Positions 1-10,559 of a stretch of DNA of 64,000 bases are shown piece by piece (position 1 is the first letter of the stretch; the number at the start of each line of letters is the position of its first letter). The notes below the pieces were generated by a model. It ran no database searches. It worked only from the letters and a program-made list of their open reading frames with translations, and was not told the DNA's origin. The translations under genes and the position numbers were made by a program. The stretch comes from Mactromeris polynyma (taxonomy: Eukaryota; Mollusca; Bivalvia; Venerida; Mactridae): positions 16,635,231 through 16,699,230 of the forward strand of contig JASFXZ010000014.1 of NCBI GenBank assembly GCA_032209605.1, given 5' to 3'.

Positions 1-483
1 GTTGTTTGCAAATATGGCCGCTCTCTTTTATAATTTTTATAATTGATCTTGTTATGGATGTAACAGACGTCTTTATGATGTCTTTACAATGCAATACTTT
101 TGTAATATTACAGTGATTTTGAACGCTAGTAAATATTTAAATTCTGACGCCAAATATGAGAAAATGTCGTGAAAGAATTAACAAGAACACGGGTATAGAT
201 ATGTAATTTACAAATGGATATTTCAGATGCGCAAAAGGAATATTTTGGTTCTCTGCGCATGAGAATGTTTTCGAAACATCCGCTGGTCAATATAATTTGT
301 TAGCTGACAAAGATGTGGTGAAAATATCATTTCTTTTGGTGATTGTATGAAATAGGACAGACGGTACCAAATAATACAAACAAGAAGAACCTCGGACCGT
401 TGACTATTGGAATGATCATAGTAGTCTAGTGTGTTAAAAAAACCTTCTGAAGAAGAGCAAGCGTTTATAATGTATTGATAATT

Positions 484-984
484 TCAAAATTTGTCGAAAC
501 TATCAGTTTCTATATGATAAAACAAATACAACATTTCGGAAATACAAATATGAATAATAAAATCTCCAAGGTAGTGGAAGAATGATTTAGATACGGAGTG
601 GGTAATTAATTTCAAAAACTTATCACTGCATTCAGATATGCTCGAACTTTTGTGTATGCCATTTTGACCACATCGAAGTATAAAAAGATAGGGTGATGTC
701 AAGACAATTCTTCTGTAGTCGGTTCTCATATCGTACGCACTTACAAGACTGGCTGTATCGAAAGCAGGAATAGTATTGACCGATTTCGAATAGGGCGGTT
801 GGTAAACACTACTTGATAATGAATAAACAAAGACACAAACTAGATTGCTATAGGCAGTTCCTAGACACGAACAGATACGACTTTTTCCCGGTAGGAGTGG
901 GTGGGATGGAAACGCATTGAACACATTGTAACCGAACCATTTTTTTTTGACGAATTGTCTTGTTAAAAACCAATTATCAGACAT
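484..984 (-). CDS. Uncharacterised 166-codon open reading frame
   Basis: An ATG-initiated frame of 166 residues outside any tandem repeat. I do not recognise the product. It is serine- and aromatic-rich, with two modest hydrophobic stretches (near residues 46-55 and 139-155) and scattered cysteines in no family pattern. No clear splice sites, TATA box or neighbouring exon was found. With about one third A and one third T, a repeat-free frame this long is unlikely by chance in 64 kb, which is the only argument for it. It could be a single-exon gene, a terminal exon, a decayed transposon gene or chance. Confidence 0.2.
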   Translation of the reverse strand: MSDNWFLTRQFVKKKWFGYNVFNAFPSHPLLPGKSRICSCLGTAYSNLVCVFVYSLSSSVYQPPYSKSVNTIPAFDTASLVSAYDMRTDYRRIVLTSPYLFILRCGQNGIHKSSSISECSDKFLKLITHSVSKSFFHYLGDFIIHICISEMLYLFYHIETDSFDKF

Positions 985-3395
985 GTATGCATTTGTTTAA
1001 TGTGTGCGGGTGATTAAGTTTAACATCGATTAGGTTAACATTTGGTATCCAAGTAAACGAGTACTTAATAATGATTGCTTCAAACAGTCTTTGCTCCAAG
1101 GTATGGTTTGAATCGAGTATAAAACAAATAAAAGAACACTATAAACATTATCATTTGTAAGACGTACTGAACTTTACAAATTGAAAGTACATGTCATTAA
1201 TTATTTTGCCTATCAGACTAAACTTAAAATAGAATCTATTTTCGATGTGCTGATAACCCTACGAGTCATTGAATGGTCGAAATAACGTCAGTATCTCTTA
1301 CTTGATCACGAACAAATTACTAAATCAAAAGGTTGGGCTAATCAAATTAATTTGTGGTAAAAAAACGTTTGCATTCGACATTTCTTTCTATTTATGTCCG
1401 TGAGCAAGTGGTTTGGTATTCAAGTGAATATACGTAGATGAATATACGTAGATACGTATATATCAAATGTCAAAGGGAAAGGTTCTTTACGTGCATTGGG
1501 TTGAATGCCCATCAAGAAGTACGCTGTACTATTTCCCAGCGACTATGTTGAAGTTTCAAGGCCATCTTGGTACGAAAGTTTTCAGAACGCATTGCGTTGA
1601 TTCAGCGTGATCTTATAACATAACTTGGTACCATTCGAAACCGAAAATAATTTAATGCATAGTGACCGATGTAATCCGAATGAACAGACCCATAAACTTC
1701 GTGTTTAGCGTTAGCTGTTTAAATGCTTCGGAAATAAATTGTTTTCGATCTATGAGACAGGCTTTTGTCTGACCGAATTCCCGTTCCTAAGAGATATATG
1801 CTCTGCGACAGACGAGACGTGTCATGGCGTAGTGGTAAAAAGCTATGTTCACAGTATTTCTGCTAGATTTATTGGTCCGTTGACCTAGCCAATTGCCAGG
1901 GTTTTCAACCACTTTAGGACCGGTTCTTTTCACGATCGAAGTCTTGCATTATGGTACATAAAGCCAGACGTGAACACAACGTCAAGCTTTGTTAAGTGCA
2001 TGATTTGAAGTTGTGATTTAATTGTCTTTGAAACCTTTTGTCAAAGGAGCTGAAGTAACGATATCATATGACTATAGATTCACTTATGCGTCATAGAAGC
2101 ATAAACTTCTGGACGAGTTATTATATAGATAACAAGAATGGAACATCATTTCCAACGTTGTATAAAGTAAACGTATGTACTACAGCTCTGCAGTCTTTGC
2201 ATGCAAGTGCATGTTACAAAATTGTGTCCTCTCCGTGCGTCGTTGCCATAAGGCCATCTCCATTGCCTTCCATGGATATGCGTTTTCCTTTCTACATCAA
2301 GTATATATCCAAGTCATTCCAATGTCTCTCAGCTAATTCTTTATTTTGCGTTGCCATGTTTCTTAAGGTTACCTAGCTGGTGGTCAAACACAGGACAGTG
2401 TTACAATCTACATAAGAAAGTTATCGCCCCTTCTACAAGCCCTCGTATATATACACACTAGAAGGTGTCTGTGCGGCCAACACAAGGCGACTCTTGTAAC
2501 TTCATTATTTCTTTTCTTAAAGCATAACCAATCTATTAGAAATGCATCGCTTTGATTTATGATTTGATGTCTGTAGGGGATGTTAAGATGTGTATGTCTT
2601 TATTGGCAATCTAATTATTGTGTGCTAATTAAACTGTCAAAACATGGTGATGGTGTTTTGTTTTATAATACTGTAATCAGACGGACTGGCAGACCGGAAG
2701 TGGTATGAATAAATGTTGGCGTTCGTCATCTTCATGGTAAATGTCAAATTGCCAGCCAACATATGCCTAGTCAGCCTTTGACATTTTAAACTACTAATTC
2801 ATAATTTTAAATCTGTTACGTACCAGATGTGATGTGTGTGCACCAAACGACCTTAGTACGCCATACAACAGTTTTATTCGTGTAACATTTAGGTTCGTTA
2901 TTAATCAAATGACACAATGTCTAATATTCTAAAAATACCAACTCCAATTTTTATTCGAAACGAAAACGCACACACCGACGATGCGGAAATGTACGACGAA
3001 TTGTGAATGAAATAAGCTCGAGACGAAATTAAATAGGAATGTAAATGACAGAAGACATCTATCATTTTTTTCATTTACAATTTTTGCGTATTCAACACAC
3101 TGACGTCAAGTATGCAATATAGTGAGAGGTTCACAGTTTTAAAGACTAGTCGAGCTTGGTTACCCATTGCCTAGGCTGCCCATTCTCTAAGTTCCGGGGT
3201 TTGTAGTTTTAAAGCACCAGTTCTAACCCCGTTGTTAGCTGACAGTTACAGATGTAAATCGCCTCTACTCGTATGACCTTGTTTGTTCAAGCTAAGATGT
3301 TGAAGGTTCTTACAAAGACATAGAGCTGCAATTCATGTTGTCTCTGAAACGGCTGTGAGGAAAATGAATCGCCTGCTAACCACTAACATACTGTT
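985..3395. other. Unassigned sequence, no gene seen
   Basis: No supported exon. A perfect 14-bp tandem duplication (gaatatacgtagat) lies at 1426-1453. A weak tRNA-like segment lies at 1828-1925: a box-A-like run (ggcgtagtggta) followed about 70 bp later by a box-B-like run (ggttttcaacc). It may be an old SINE head. The rest shows nothing I can name. Confidence 0.4.
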
Positions 3396-3700
3396 GAATA
3401 CGGGCGTTAAACACAACATAATTAATCCGGTTCCGAGCGCCATCCCCGCGGCATTGGTTGGGCTTCTTTACGAAAGCCACGCATTGGCGGCGGAACGCCA
3501 GAAGAAAACCATATAATATACTTTGCAATAACGCATGCACTGAAGTAAAACAGGTTCTATTTCTGTGAAATATTTATGTTTGCAAATTAGGGCGGTATGT
3601 ATTAGTGCATGTCGACAATCGGTGTAGAAAAGCCCCAAATCCGTGTTTTGGACATCGCATGAGAAATAGGATTTGCCGGCAAATTGACCAACATGCATGT
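3396..3700. repeat. Dispersed repeat, copy 1 (partner at 17738-17960)
   Basis: Shares interrupted matches with 17738-17960 in the same order: 'tactgttgaat' followed by a gggc run, then 'ctatttctg.gaaatattta', then 'gcatgtc.ac..tcg'. The two copies are well diverged. The short reading frames on both strands here follow from the repeat and are not credible genes. Confidence 0.4.
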
Positions 3701-3956
3701 ATTGGTCAATTATGTCCTAATGGAACTACAGTGTCCTATGCTTTTTATTATAGACAGCAGCAATCAATCAAATCACCTGTCTTAAATGATGTTTGCTGTA
3801 GTTCCGATAATAAGCGCCTTCCCGGAAGTATATATGGCTCCTCTATCAACTCCTCTGCAAAAAGAGGGAGATACATTGATTTACAGATCGTGTATACTCG
3901 TTCAAACAACTGACAAACTTGTAACTGTAATTAGGAATAAAATAGGAATAATTTCG

Positions 3957-4210
3957 ATGCCCCTTGTTTGTAGACCGATGTACTTCATAAATTATCCTGC
4001 CGTCTTCTCCCGTGTTGGTCCAACATCATTTAGTGTGTTGGTGATGCGGCGTTGTTCGGTTTCGCTCATGTTATCTGTCCTCCCTGTTTGCACCTCCTGA
4101 TGGAATGTTTGGTATTGTTTTGTGTCCCCGATGCGCCTTGTATGTAGACCGTTGTACTTCATTAATTCTGCTGTCGTCTTGTACTGTGTTAGTCCAAAGT
4201 CATTTTCGGT
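3957..4210. repeat. Degenerate 174-bp duplication flanking the 46-bp minisatellite
   Basis: The segment starting 'tagaccgatgtacttcat' at 3971 recurs as 'tagaccgttgtacttcat' at 4145, so the offset is 174 bp, and the similarity continues for about 75 bp. Between them, at about 4078-4125, lies a diverged 46-bp-type unit (cctccctgtttgca...gtttggtattgttttgtgtcc). This looks like the old edge of the array next door. Confidence 0.6.
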
Positions 4211-5650
4211 TTTGGTCTTGTTTTCTGTCCTCTCTGTTTGCGTCCCCGGTGGTACGTTTTGTCTTGTTTTTGTCCTCTCTGTTTGCGTCCCCGGTGGTAC
4301 GTTTTGTCTTGTTTTTTTTCCTCCCGGTTTGCGTCCCCGGTAAAACGTTTGGTCTTGTTTTCTAATCTCTGTTTGCGTCCCCGGTGGTAAGTTTGGTCTT
4401 GTTTTCTGTCCTCCCTGTTTGCGTCCCCGGTGGAACGTTTGGTCTTGTTTTCTGTCCACCCTGATTGCGTCCCGGTGGTACGTTTGGTCTTGTTTTCTGT
4501 CCTCTCTGTTTGCGTCCCCGGTGGAACGTTTGGTCTTGTTTTCTGTCCTCTCTGTTTGCGTCCCCGGTGGTTCGTTTGGTCTTGTTTTCTGTCCTCTCTG
4601 TTTGCGTCCCCGGTGGTACGTTTGGTCTTGTTTTCTGTCCTCCCTGTTTAAGTCCCCGGTGGAACGTTTGGTCTTGTTTTCTGTCCTCTCTGTTTAAGTC
4701 CCCGATGGAACGTTTGGTCTTGTTTTCTGTCCTCTCTGTTTGCGTCCCCGGTGGTACGTTTGGTCTTGTTTTCTGTCCTCTCTGTTTGCGTCCCCGGTGG
4801 TTCGTTTGGTCTTGTTTTCTGTCCTCCCTGTTTAAGTCCCCGGTGGTACGTTTGGTCTTGTTTTCTGTCCTCTCTGTTTAAGTCCCCGGTGGAACGTTTG
4901 GTCTTGTTTTCTGTCCTCCCTGTTTGCGTCCCCAATGGTTCGTTTGATCTTGTTTTCTGTCCTCTCTGTTTGCGTCCCCGGTGGTACGTTTGGTCTTGTT
5001 TTCTGTCCTCTCTGTTTGCGTCCCCGGTGGTACGTTTGGTCTTGTTTTCTGTCCTCTCTGTTTGCGTCCCCGGTGGTACGTTTGGTCTTGTTTTCTGTCC
5101 TCCATGTTTGCGTCCCCGGTGGTTCGTTTGGTCTTGTTTTCTGTCCTCTCTGTTTAAGTCCCCAGTGGTACGTTTGGTCTTGTTTTCTGTCTTCCCTGAT
5201 TGCGTCTCGGTGGTACGTTTGGTCTTGTTTTTTGTCCTCTCTGTTTGCGTCCCCGGTGGTACGTTTGGTCTTGTTTTCTGTCCTCCATGTTTGCGTCCCC
5301 GGTGGTACGTTTGGTCTTGTTTTCTGTCCTCTCTGTTTGCGTCCCCGGTGGTACGTTTGGTCTTGTTTTCTGTCCTCTCTGTTTGCGTCCCCGGTGGTAC
5401 GTTTGGTCTTGTTTTCTGTCCTCTCTGTTTAAGTCCCCGATGGAACGTTTGGTCTTGTTTTCTGTCCTCCCTGTTTGCGTCCCAGGTGGTACGTTTGGTC
5501 TTGTTTTCTGTCCTCTCTGTTTAAGTCCCCGGTGGAACGTTTGGTCTTGTTTTCTGTCCTCTCTGTTTGCGTCCCCGGTGGTACGTTTGGTCTTGTTTTC
5601 TGTCCTCCCTGTTTGCCTCCCCGGTGGAACGTTTGGTCTTGTTTCGTGTC
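4205..5650. repeat. 46-bp minisatellite, about 31 copies
   Basis: Head-to-tail copies of a 46-bp unit containing 'gtttggtcttgttttctgtc' and ending 'gcgtccccggt'. Variants alternate at a few sites: ggtacg, ggaacg or ggttcg after the 'ccccggt' junction; tctctg or tccctg; tttgcg or tttaag. Two slightly shortened units with 'ctgattgcgtc' occur near 4460 and 5190, which suggests a larger block was duplicated. Because 46 is not a multiple of three, reading frames rotate through the unit, so all the proline/cysteine-rich frames on + and the KTRPN-type frames on - are artefacts of the repeat. Copies are highly similar, so the array is young or kept uniform. Confidence 0.95.
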
Positions 5651-5654
5651 CCTG

Positions 5655-6510
5655 TGTGTTACTTCTCCTTTGTTTTCCCTTTTTATATCTGCATCGGGAA
5701 GTTTTCATCTGTGAATATGCCCATTCCTGCTCTGCAATCTTTCACTTCCAATGAAATAATTCTAAATATACTTACATATCCTCCTACTGAAAAATTTTCA
5801 GATCTGCTCCCTTACACCGAGATAACCTGACGATATTATGTTCATTATAGATCCTTAGCGATACATGCTCTAACCGGATCGAATGTGTCTCCATGCTCTT
5901 CAGTCCACCTTGCCGCCTGCTCCTACATTTGGTGGTTGCAGGGCGAACATTTGGTGTTTCAGAATTGCATTAGTATCAAGATAAGCGTCTATAAACTGTA
6001 ACATTAATTCGGTAATATTTAAATCAAGGTTTGAAATAGCTGTGCTGCGTTTATATACACCTACTCCATGCTATTAAGTGCATTAGATGTGTACTAGGAA
6101 ATAAATATTTCACATTATTTATTGTAAATTTGACGCCATGAAAGATATAATCGCAATTTATTACCACGCATAAGCATAAATAAATTTGAAATGGCTTGTA
6201 AATTAAAGTAAGAGTTAGTGTACCCAAATGTGTGGTGAACTTAAAGTGTCTATGTTGGTTTGCAGAACACAGTCTAATTAAACATTGCTGTGATTAAATT
6301 AAAGACTCCTTGAAAACGAATGTTTGAGGTGTTTGATGTGTCAGGACAATGGCTCTAGAACCTGAACGTAATGAAATACATACCCTATCTTAAATAAGAG
6401 TGTATAAAGCAGTGTACAAACTGGACAATCTATATTTCGTTTCAACACGTCTTGATTCAGCGGACATTTGTGGGGTAGTGAAACGAAAGGGACATATTTT
6501 ATTAATTAAA
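5655..6510. other. Unassigned sequence, no gene seen
   Basis: AT-rich single-copy-looking DNA after the minisatellite. I see no exon, SINE head or inverted repeat here. Confidence 0.4.
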
Positions 6511-6514
6511 GTGG

Positions 6515-6720
6515 TCATGGGCGCTGAATTCAAATCACTGTCCCCTAACCTCTGTGGGTTATATTCCTATACGGGATCTTGAATTCATATATGAGTAGGC
6601 CATCAAGTTCTACCCAAGTGCCCGCCTTATCCAAAATATTGCAAGGGGTACCAGGAGTCTTCACACACTTTTATAGCGGGGAAAAAAGTCACTTCATTAA
6701 TTGGCTTGATACGTGACTTT
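6515..6720 (+). mobile_element. Bivalve-type SINE fragment (copy 1)
   Basis: Contains the ordered landmarks 'tgaattcaaatcactg', 'ctctgtgggtt', 'taggccatcaagttctaccc', 'agtgcccgcc' and 'caaggggtaccaggagtctt', ending near 'aaaaaagtcacttcat'. The same order recurs at 22293-22480 and 45665-45815. The layout (tRNA-like promoter head, then a 'gtgcccgcc...ggggcacc.gggtcttc' body) matches a SINE type I know from molluscs. It is diverged, with no clear target-site duplication. Confidence 0.6.
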
Positions 6721-7564
6721 AAGTCCATTTGCAAGTTAACTAAACAAATACGATTAAGCGATGGTATAGTTTTATATTAGGGGAACCTTTAGACCTGAAC
6801 GTTCAAGTCTCTGACTATCATTTGTTTGTGTGTTGTTTCCCTTTGTTTTTGTAATTGTTTACATGCTTGTATACTTGTTCTTCTTGTGTGTTTGAGGTGT
6901 CAATGAACTTTGTACTAGACATTTCTTTTTCGACTTCTTCATTAGTTTTACTGTGTATTTCAGTCACGTTTTGGTTGGTTCGGTGCATTATGAGATGCGC
7001 TGTTGCCACGATGGAGCATTCGGGATACATTTTCTAGAAATTAAACAGTTCTTGAAACTCGACAACCGGAACTGGATTGTCCACGCATTAAAATAAAACT
7101 CCCCCACAATTCAATTGATTGTCTAAACATAACAGGCGTTGAATTGTCTGACAAGTTAAATGACGAAGCTGTTATATTTCTTGAGTGGAAAATAAATGCC
7201 ATTGGAGCTAAATTTAACACTACTTGTTTGTGTTCGGCAAATATCACACCTTCAAATGCAGATACAATGTTTGTTATATATGTTAACAAATTGTTACCGT
7301 ATTAATTGGGTTAAATTAGTCAATAATTGGAGTCATTATGTTGTATTTACACTTATCGATGTGGTTTTGTGACGTGATACGGGATTATAATTAATCCAAA
7401 GCTATCAATGATTGCTAAATTTAAGTTTCAGAAAAATATTGAAATAAATCGGTAAAAAAACTTCTAATCATTTGCTCGTATCTGCATTTAACTGAAAGAG
7501 CTAAGCAAGATTGTTTCCTGGATCCCTTTTTGTTGATTAAGCTGCATTTGATGCTCATATTCAT

Positions 7565-8882
7565 TTTGATAATAATTATCATCATCTTCACCATCAACGT
7601 AGTCATCATCAACAATTAAATAGACATTACCGGTTTATGCCGATGCCGATGTCAGATGCCGACGAAAACGACACTTTTACTAGGGGTTTTCTCAAACAGT
7701 AACAAAAGCTTTCTGCAATGTACACAATGTATACATGAGTTTCTATCGTTGTCCTCGATATCCACGTGATTTTGCAGGTGTCAGTTTTGTCAGTTTAAAA
7801 CTGTATACTTCACATCAATAAAAGTGCGTGTACAATTACAATTTATCTGAGAAGACTCTACAATCTAGTAATTGTTTCATAAAGATTGCTTCGTGTGGTT
7901 TTCGGGAGTAAAAATGTATTTTCTTCTGCGTCTGTTCGTCCGTCTGTCCGTCCTCTTTTAGTTTATCCGCGCTTTATATCCTTACCACTTATTGATTTTA
8001 AACCAAACCTCGCATGATTGATCAGCATCAGGTGAAGATGTGAATCCTTGTCTGTTTGTTCTGCTACGATTACTATGAAATGGGACCATGACCCTACATA
8101 GCAAAACAACACGATCATAGAGATTATTTTCAATTCTAGATATATTTTTTTCAAACTGCCAATTTTCACCTTTTGACAGCAATATTTGGCTTACTAAATG
8201 TCCCGACTCTACCTAGCATTTTGAAACCGCTCCCCATGACACAGACCTTTTTCCATGCCTAGGCTGACAAGCGGACTGATTGAATTGTTGCTATAAGAGT
8301 CTGATTGTACTCGGCGGATTGCCTTAGTCGTTTGAAAATTAATGTTGTGGTTCCGGTTACCCGGTCCTATTTTTAAGTCCCGGTCCTAATTGTTTTTTTT
8401 TAATTTTAAAAATTGTGTTACAATTACACACGCGTTACAAAATTGTACAAAAATAATTTTCAAACTGTTTTTTTATCTTCACATCCTGTTTTTTTCTCAG
8501 TATTTAACGGTTACCGCAACATCAATTACTTTTATCCTAATGTTATAGCAAAAGTGTTGATTTGGAGTTGTCCTTCACTGACGTGTTACGGGAACAAACA
8601 TGAGTATAATATGGTTTTAAATGACACTCCTAAATATTCCGTGCATAACTGTAAACTAACTGTCAGACTATCAATCCGAGTATTTCACGGGGATTAATGT
8701 GTGACATGTGAATCCTATTTATCAATACAAATAGTTTAAGAAAACCCCTGGTAAAATAGTCAGTTTCTTCGGCATCCAACATCGGCATCGGCATCGGCAT
8801 CGACATGAACCGGTAATGTCTAATAAGAAGCAATGTCATCGGCAAAGTTATCGTTTTTATTATCATCATGATAATTAATTTT
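7565..8882. mobile_element. Foldback-type element with about 130-150-bp inverted ends
   Basis: The left arm (7565-7697) and right arm (8727-8882) are reverse complements with substitutions. Matching landmarks, running inward, are 'gataataattatcatcat', 'agacattaccggtt', a run of 'gccgat' hexamers, and 'aggggttttct.aaac'. The interior (about 1 kb) holds a 'gtccgtctgtccgtcct' segment near 7930 and AT-rich sequence without a coding frame, so a transposase is not visible. It may be a non-autonomous foldback element, or two copies of one repeat in opposite orientation. Confidence 0.6.
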
Positions 8883-8924
8883 TAGCTCTACTGACCGAAG
8901 GCCAGATACCTTATGTCATGGCGA

Positions 8925-9335
8925 ATTGTCCGTTGTGTGTGCATGCGTCCGTCCGTCTGTTAACTTATCATTCAAACGACGTCTCCTCCCAAATCGCTTG
9001 GCCAAGTTTAACTAACTTCACAGGAATGTTCAGTGTAGTCCCCTTTCAAATCATGTCCCTTGGGTCAATATTGGCCCCGCCCCAGAAGTCACATGTTTTA
9101 CAAAGACTAAGATAGGGAATATCTTGAATATCTATTCTTGTCCAGAACCAGAAGACCAAAATGTTTTGATATGTGGCATGGTGCATGTTCTAGTGGTCCC
9201 CTACCACGGTTGTTCAAATCATTCCCCCTGTGTCAAATCTGGCTTTGCTCCGGGAGTCACAGCTTTTCTATAGAACTACATGGGTTATTTTTAAAAAGAA
9301 TCCTCTTTTCCGAATCCGTATTTGTGTACATGTAG
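8925..9335 (+). repeat. Mollusc-type dispersed repeat with two internal subunits
   Basis: Opens with 'gcgtccgtccgtctgtt' and contains two related blocks about 170 bp apart. The first has 'agtcccctttcaaatcatg', 'gggtcaatattggcccc' and 'gaagtcacatgttttac'. The second has 'gtggtcccctaccacggttg', 'tgtgtcaaatctggc' and 'ggagtcacagcttttc'. I recognise this pattern from bivalve intergenic DNA. The short open frames over it are not genes. Confidence 0.55.
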
Positions 9336-9787
9336 CTACGCACCTGCTTCTGTCCACAACAACAACAATGTGCTTCTATGCGGATTCTCTATAAGGGGGA
9401 GGGTTACATTCTACCGGTTTTTCTATTGCGATTAAACTTGTCTATAACCATTGTCGGTTGCCTCAGTGTTGCGGTGCATAGATATCAGTACAATGTTGTA
9501 TCTTCTGGCATATTTATCACGAAAGTTCTCTATGACATTGAATACCGGAAACGTTTCACAGTCACGTGCCAATGACGTCACTAATAAGATAGACTCGTGC
9601 CAATAATGAGTACACAGAGAAAGTACCAGAACGAATCATGCCATTTAAGGAAACTCCACCTGTGACTCATCTCCTTCGTCGTAAACTACTGATTAAAGCA
9701 ATTGGAGGAATTAACAAGGATAGTCCAACTTAACTGATAAACAATGATCAGGCTACCAACTTTTCGTCGTTTTAATTCATAAACATG

Positions 9788-9875
9788 TCCTCCTGTTCAA
9801 TGACGTAAAAGGTTGTTCGCTTCCGGACTATTCCTCCTGTTCAATGACGTAAAAGGTTGTTCGCTTCCGGACTAA
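9788..9875. repeat. 44-bp perfect tandem duplication
   Basis: Two essentially identical copies, starting at 9788 and 9832, each running from 'tcctcctgttcaatgacg' to 'ttcgcttccggacta'. Each carries 'atgacgtaaaag', so a CRE half-site is duplicated. Identity suggests a recent event. Confidence 0.9.
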
Positions 9876-9909
9876 CCCAAAGAACCTTGCTCTGGAATTT
9901 TCGTTAAAT

Positions 9910-9962
9910 CAGAAATTCTATTCGGATAGAATGTTGCCGAATAAACAAGGATCGACTGTAAT
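9910..9962. mobile_element. Right-end fragment of MITE family 1
   Basis: Reads 'attcggatagaatg.tgccgaataaacaagg.tcgactgta', matching the right end of the full copies at 13679-13860 and 15206-15383. Only about 50 bp remain. Confidence 0.6.
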
Positions 9963-10079
9963 TAAAACTTCTCTAGTTTTGACCATGCTTCATTACGTAT
10001 AACCTGATGGTTGTAAAACGCAATGGAACCATTCAAGAACAGCTTCTCTTGAGCACCAACCACTCATAAACAACAGTAT

Positions 10080-10160
10080 AAAGAGCTTACAGACGATTTA
10101 ACCCCTCTAGAACTACAACCTCTCAACAACAGCCATACTGGCGTCTCCCAAACAGTGTTG
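10080..10160. mobile_element. MITE family 3 fragment abutting the 9-bp array
   Basis: Contains 'cctctagaactacaacctc', 'tcaacaacagcc' and 'gcgtctcccaaacagtgttgctctgg', the typical order of family 3. The right end is replaced by the GGTTGCTMT array. Confidence 0.6.
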
Positions 10161-10545
10161 CTCTGGTTGCTATGGTTGCTATGGTTGCTCTGGTTGCTAT
10201 GGTTGCTCTGGTTGCTATGGTTGCTATGGTTGCTATGGTTGCTCTGGTTGCTATGGTTGCTCTGGTTGCTATGGTTGCTCTGGTTGCTATGGTTGCTATG
10301 GTTGCTATGGTTGCTATGGTTGCTATGGTTGCTATGGTTGCTATGGTTGCTATGGTTGATCTGGTTGCTATGGTTGCTATGGTTGCTATGGTTGCTATGG
10401 TTGCTCTGGTTGCTATGGTTGCTCTGGTTGCTATGGTTGCTCTGGTTGCTATGGTTGCTCTGGTTGCTATGGTTGCTATGGTTGCTCTGGTTGCTATGGT
10501 TGCTATGGTTGATCTGGTTGCTCTGGTTGCTCTGGTTGCTATGGA
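10157..10545. repeat. 9-bp microsatellite array, about 43 copies
   Basis: Uninterrupted units of GGTTGCTAT and GGTTGCTCT, with a few GGTTGATCT. Units of the two types alternate in runs (for example CT, AT, AT, CT) without strict order. The first unit coincides with the 'gttgctctgg' end of the MITE fragment to the left, so the array probably grew from that end. The Leu-Leu-Trp and Met-Val-Ala repeat frames over it are not credible proteins. Confidence 0.95.
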
Positions 10546-10559
10546 GTGGTTGCGCTGTA

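Noticed and set aside
4205..5650. CRISPR-like appearance of regular direct repeats
   Set aside because: Units are contiguous with no unique spacers, and the DNA is eukaryotic.
4105..5830. Many frames rich in Pro/Cys/Leu (+) or KTRPN (-)
   Set aside because: Readings of the 46-bp minisatellite in rotating frames.
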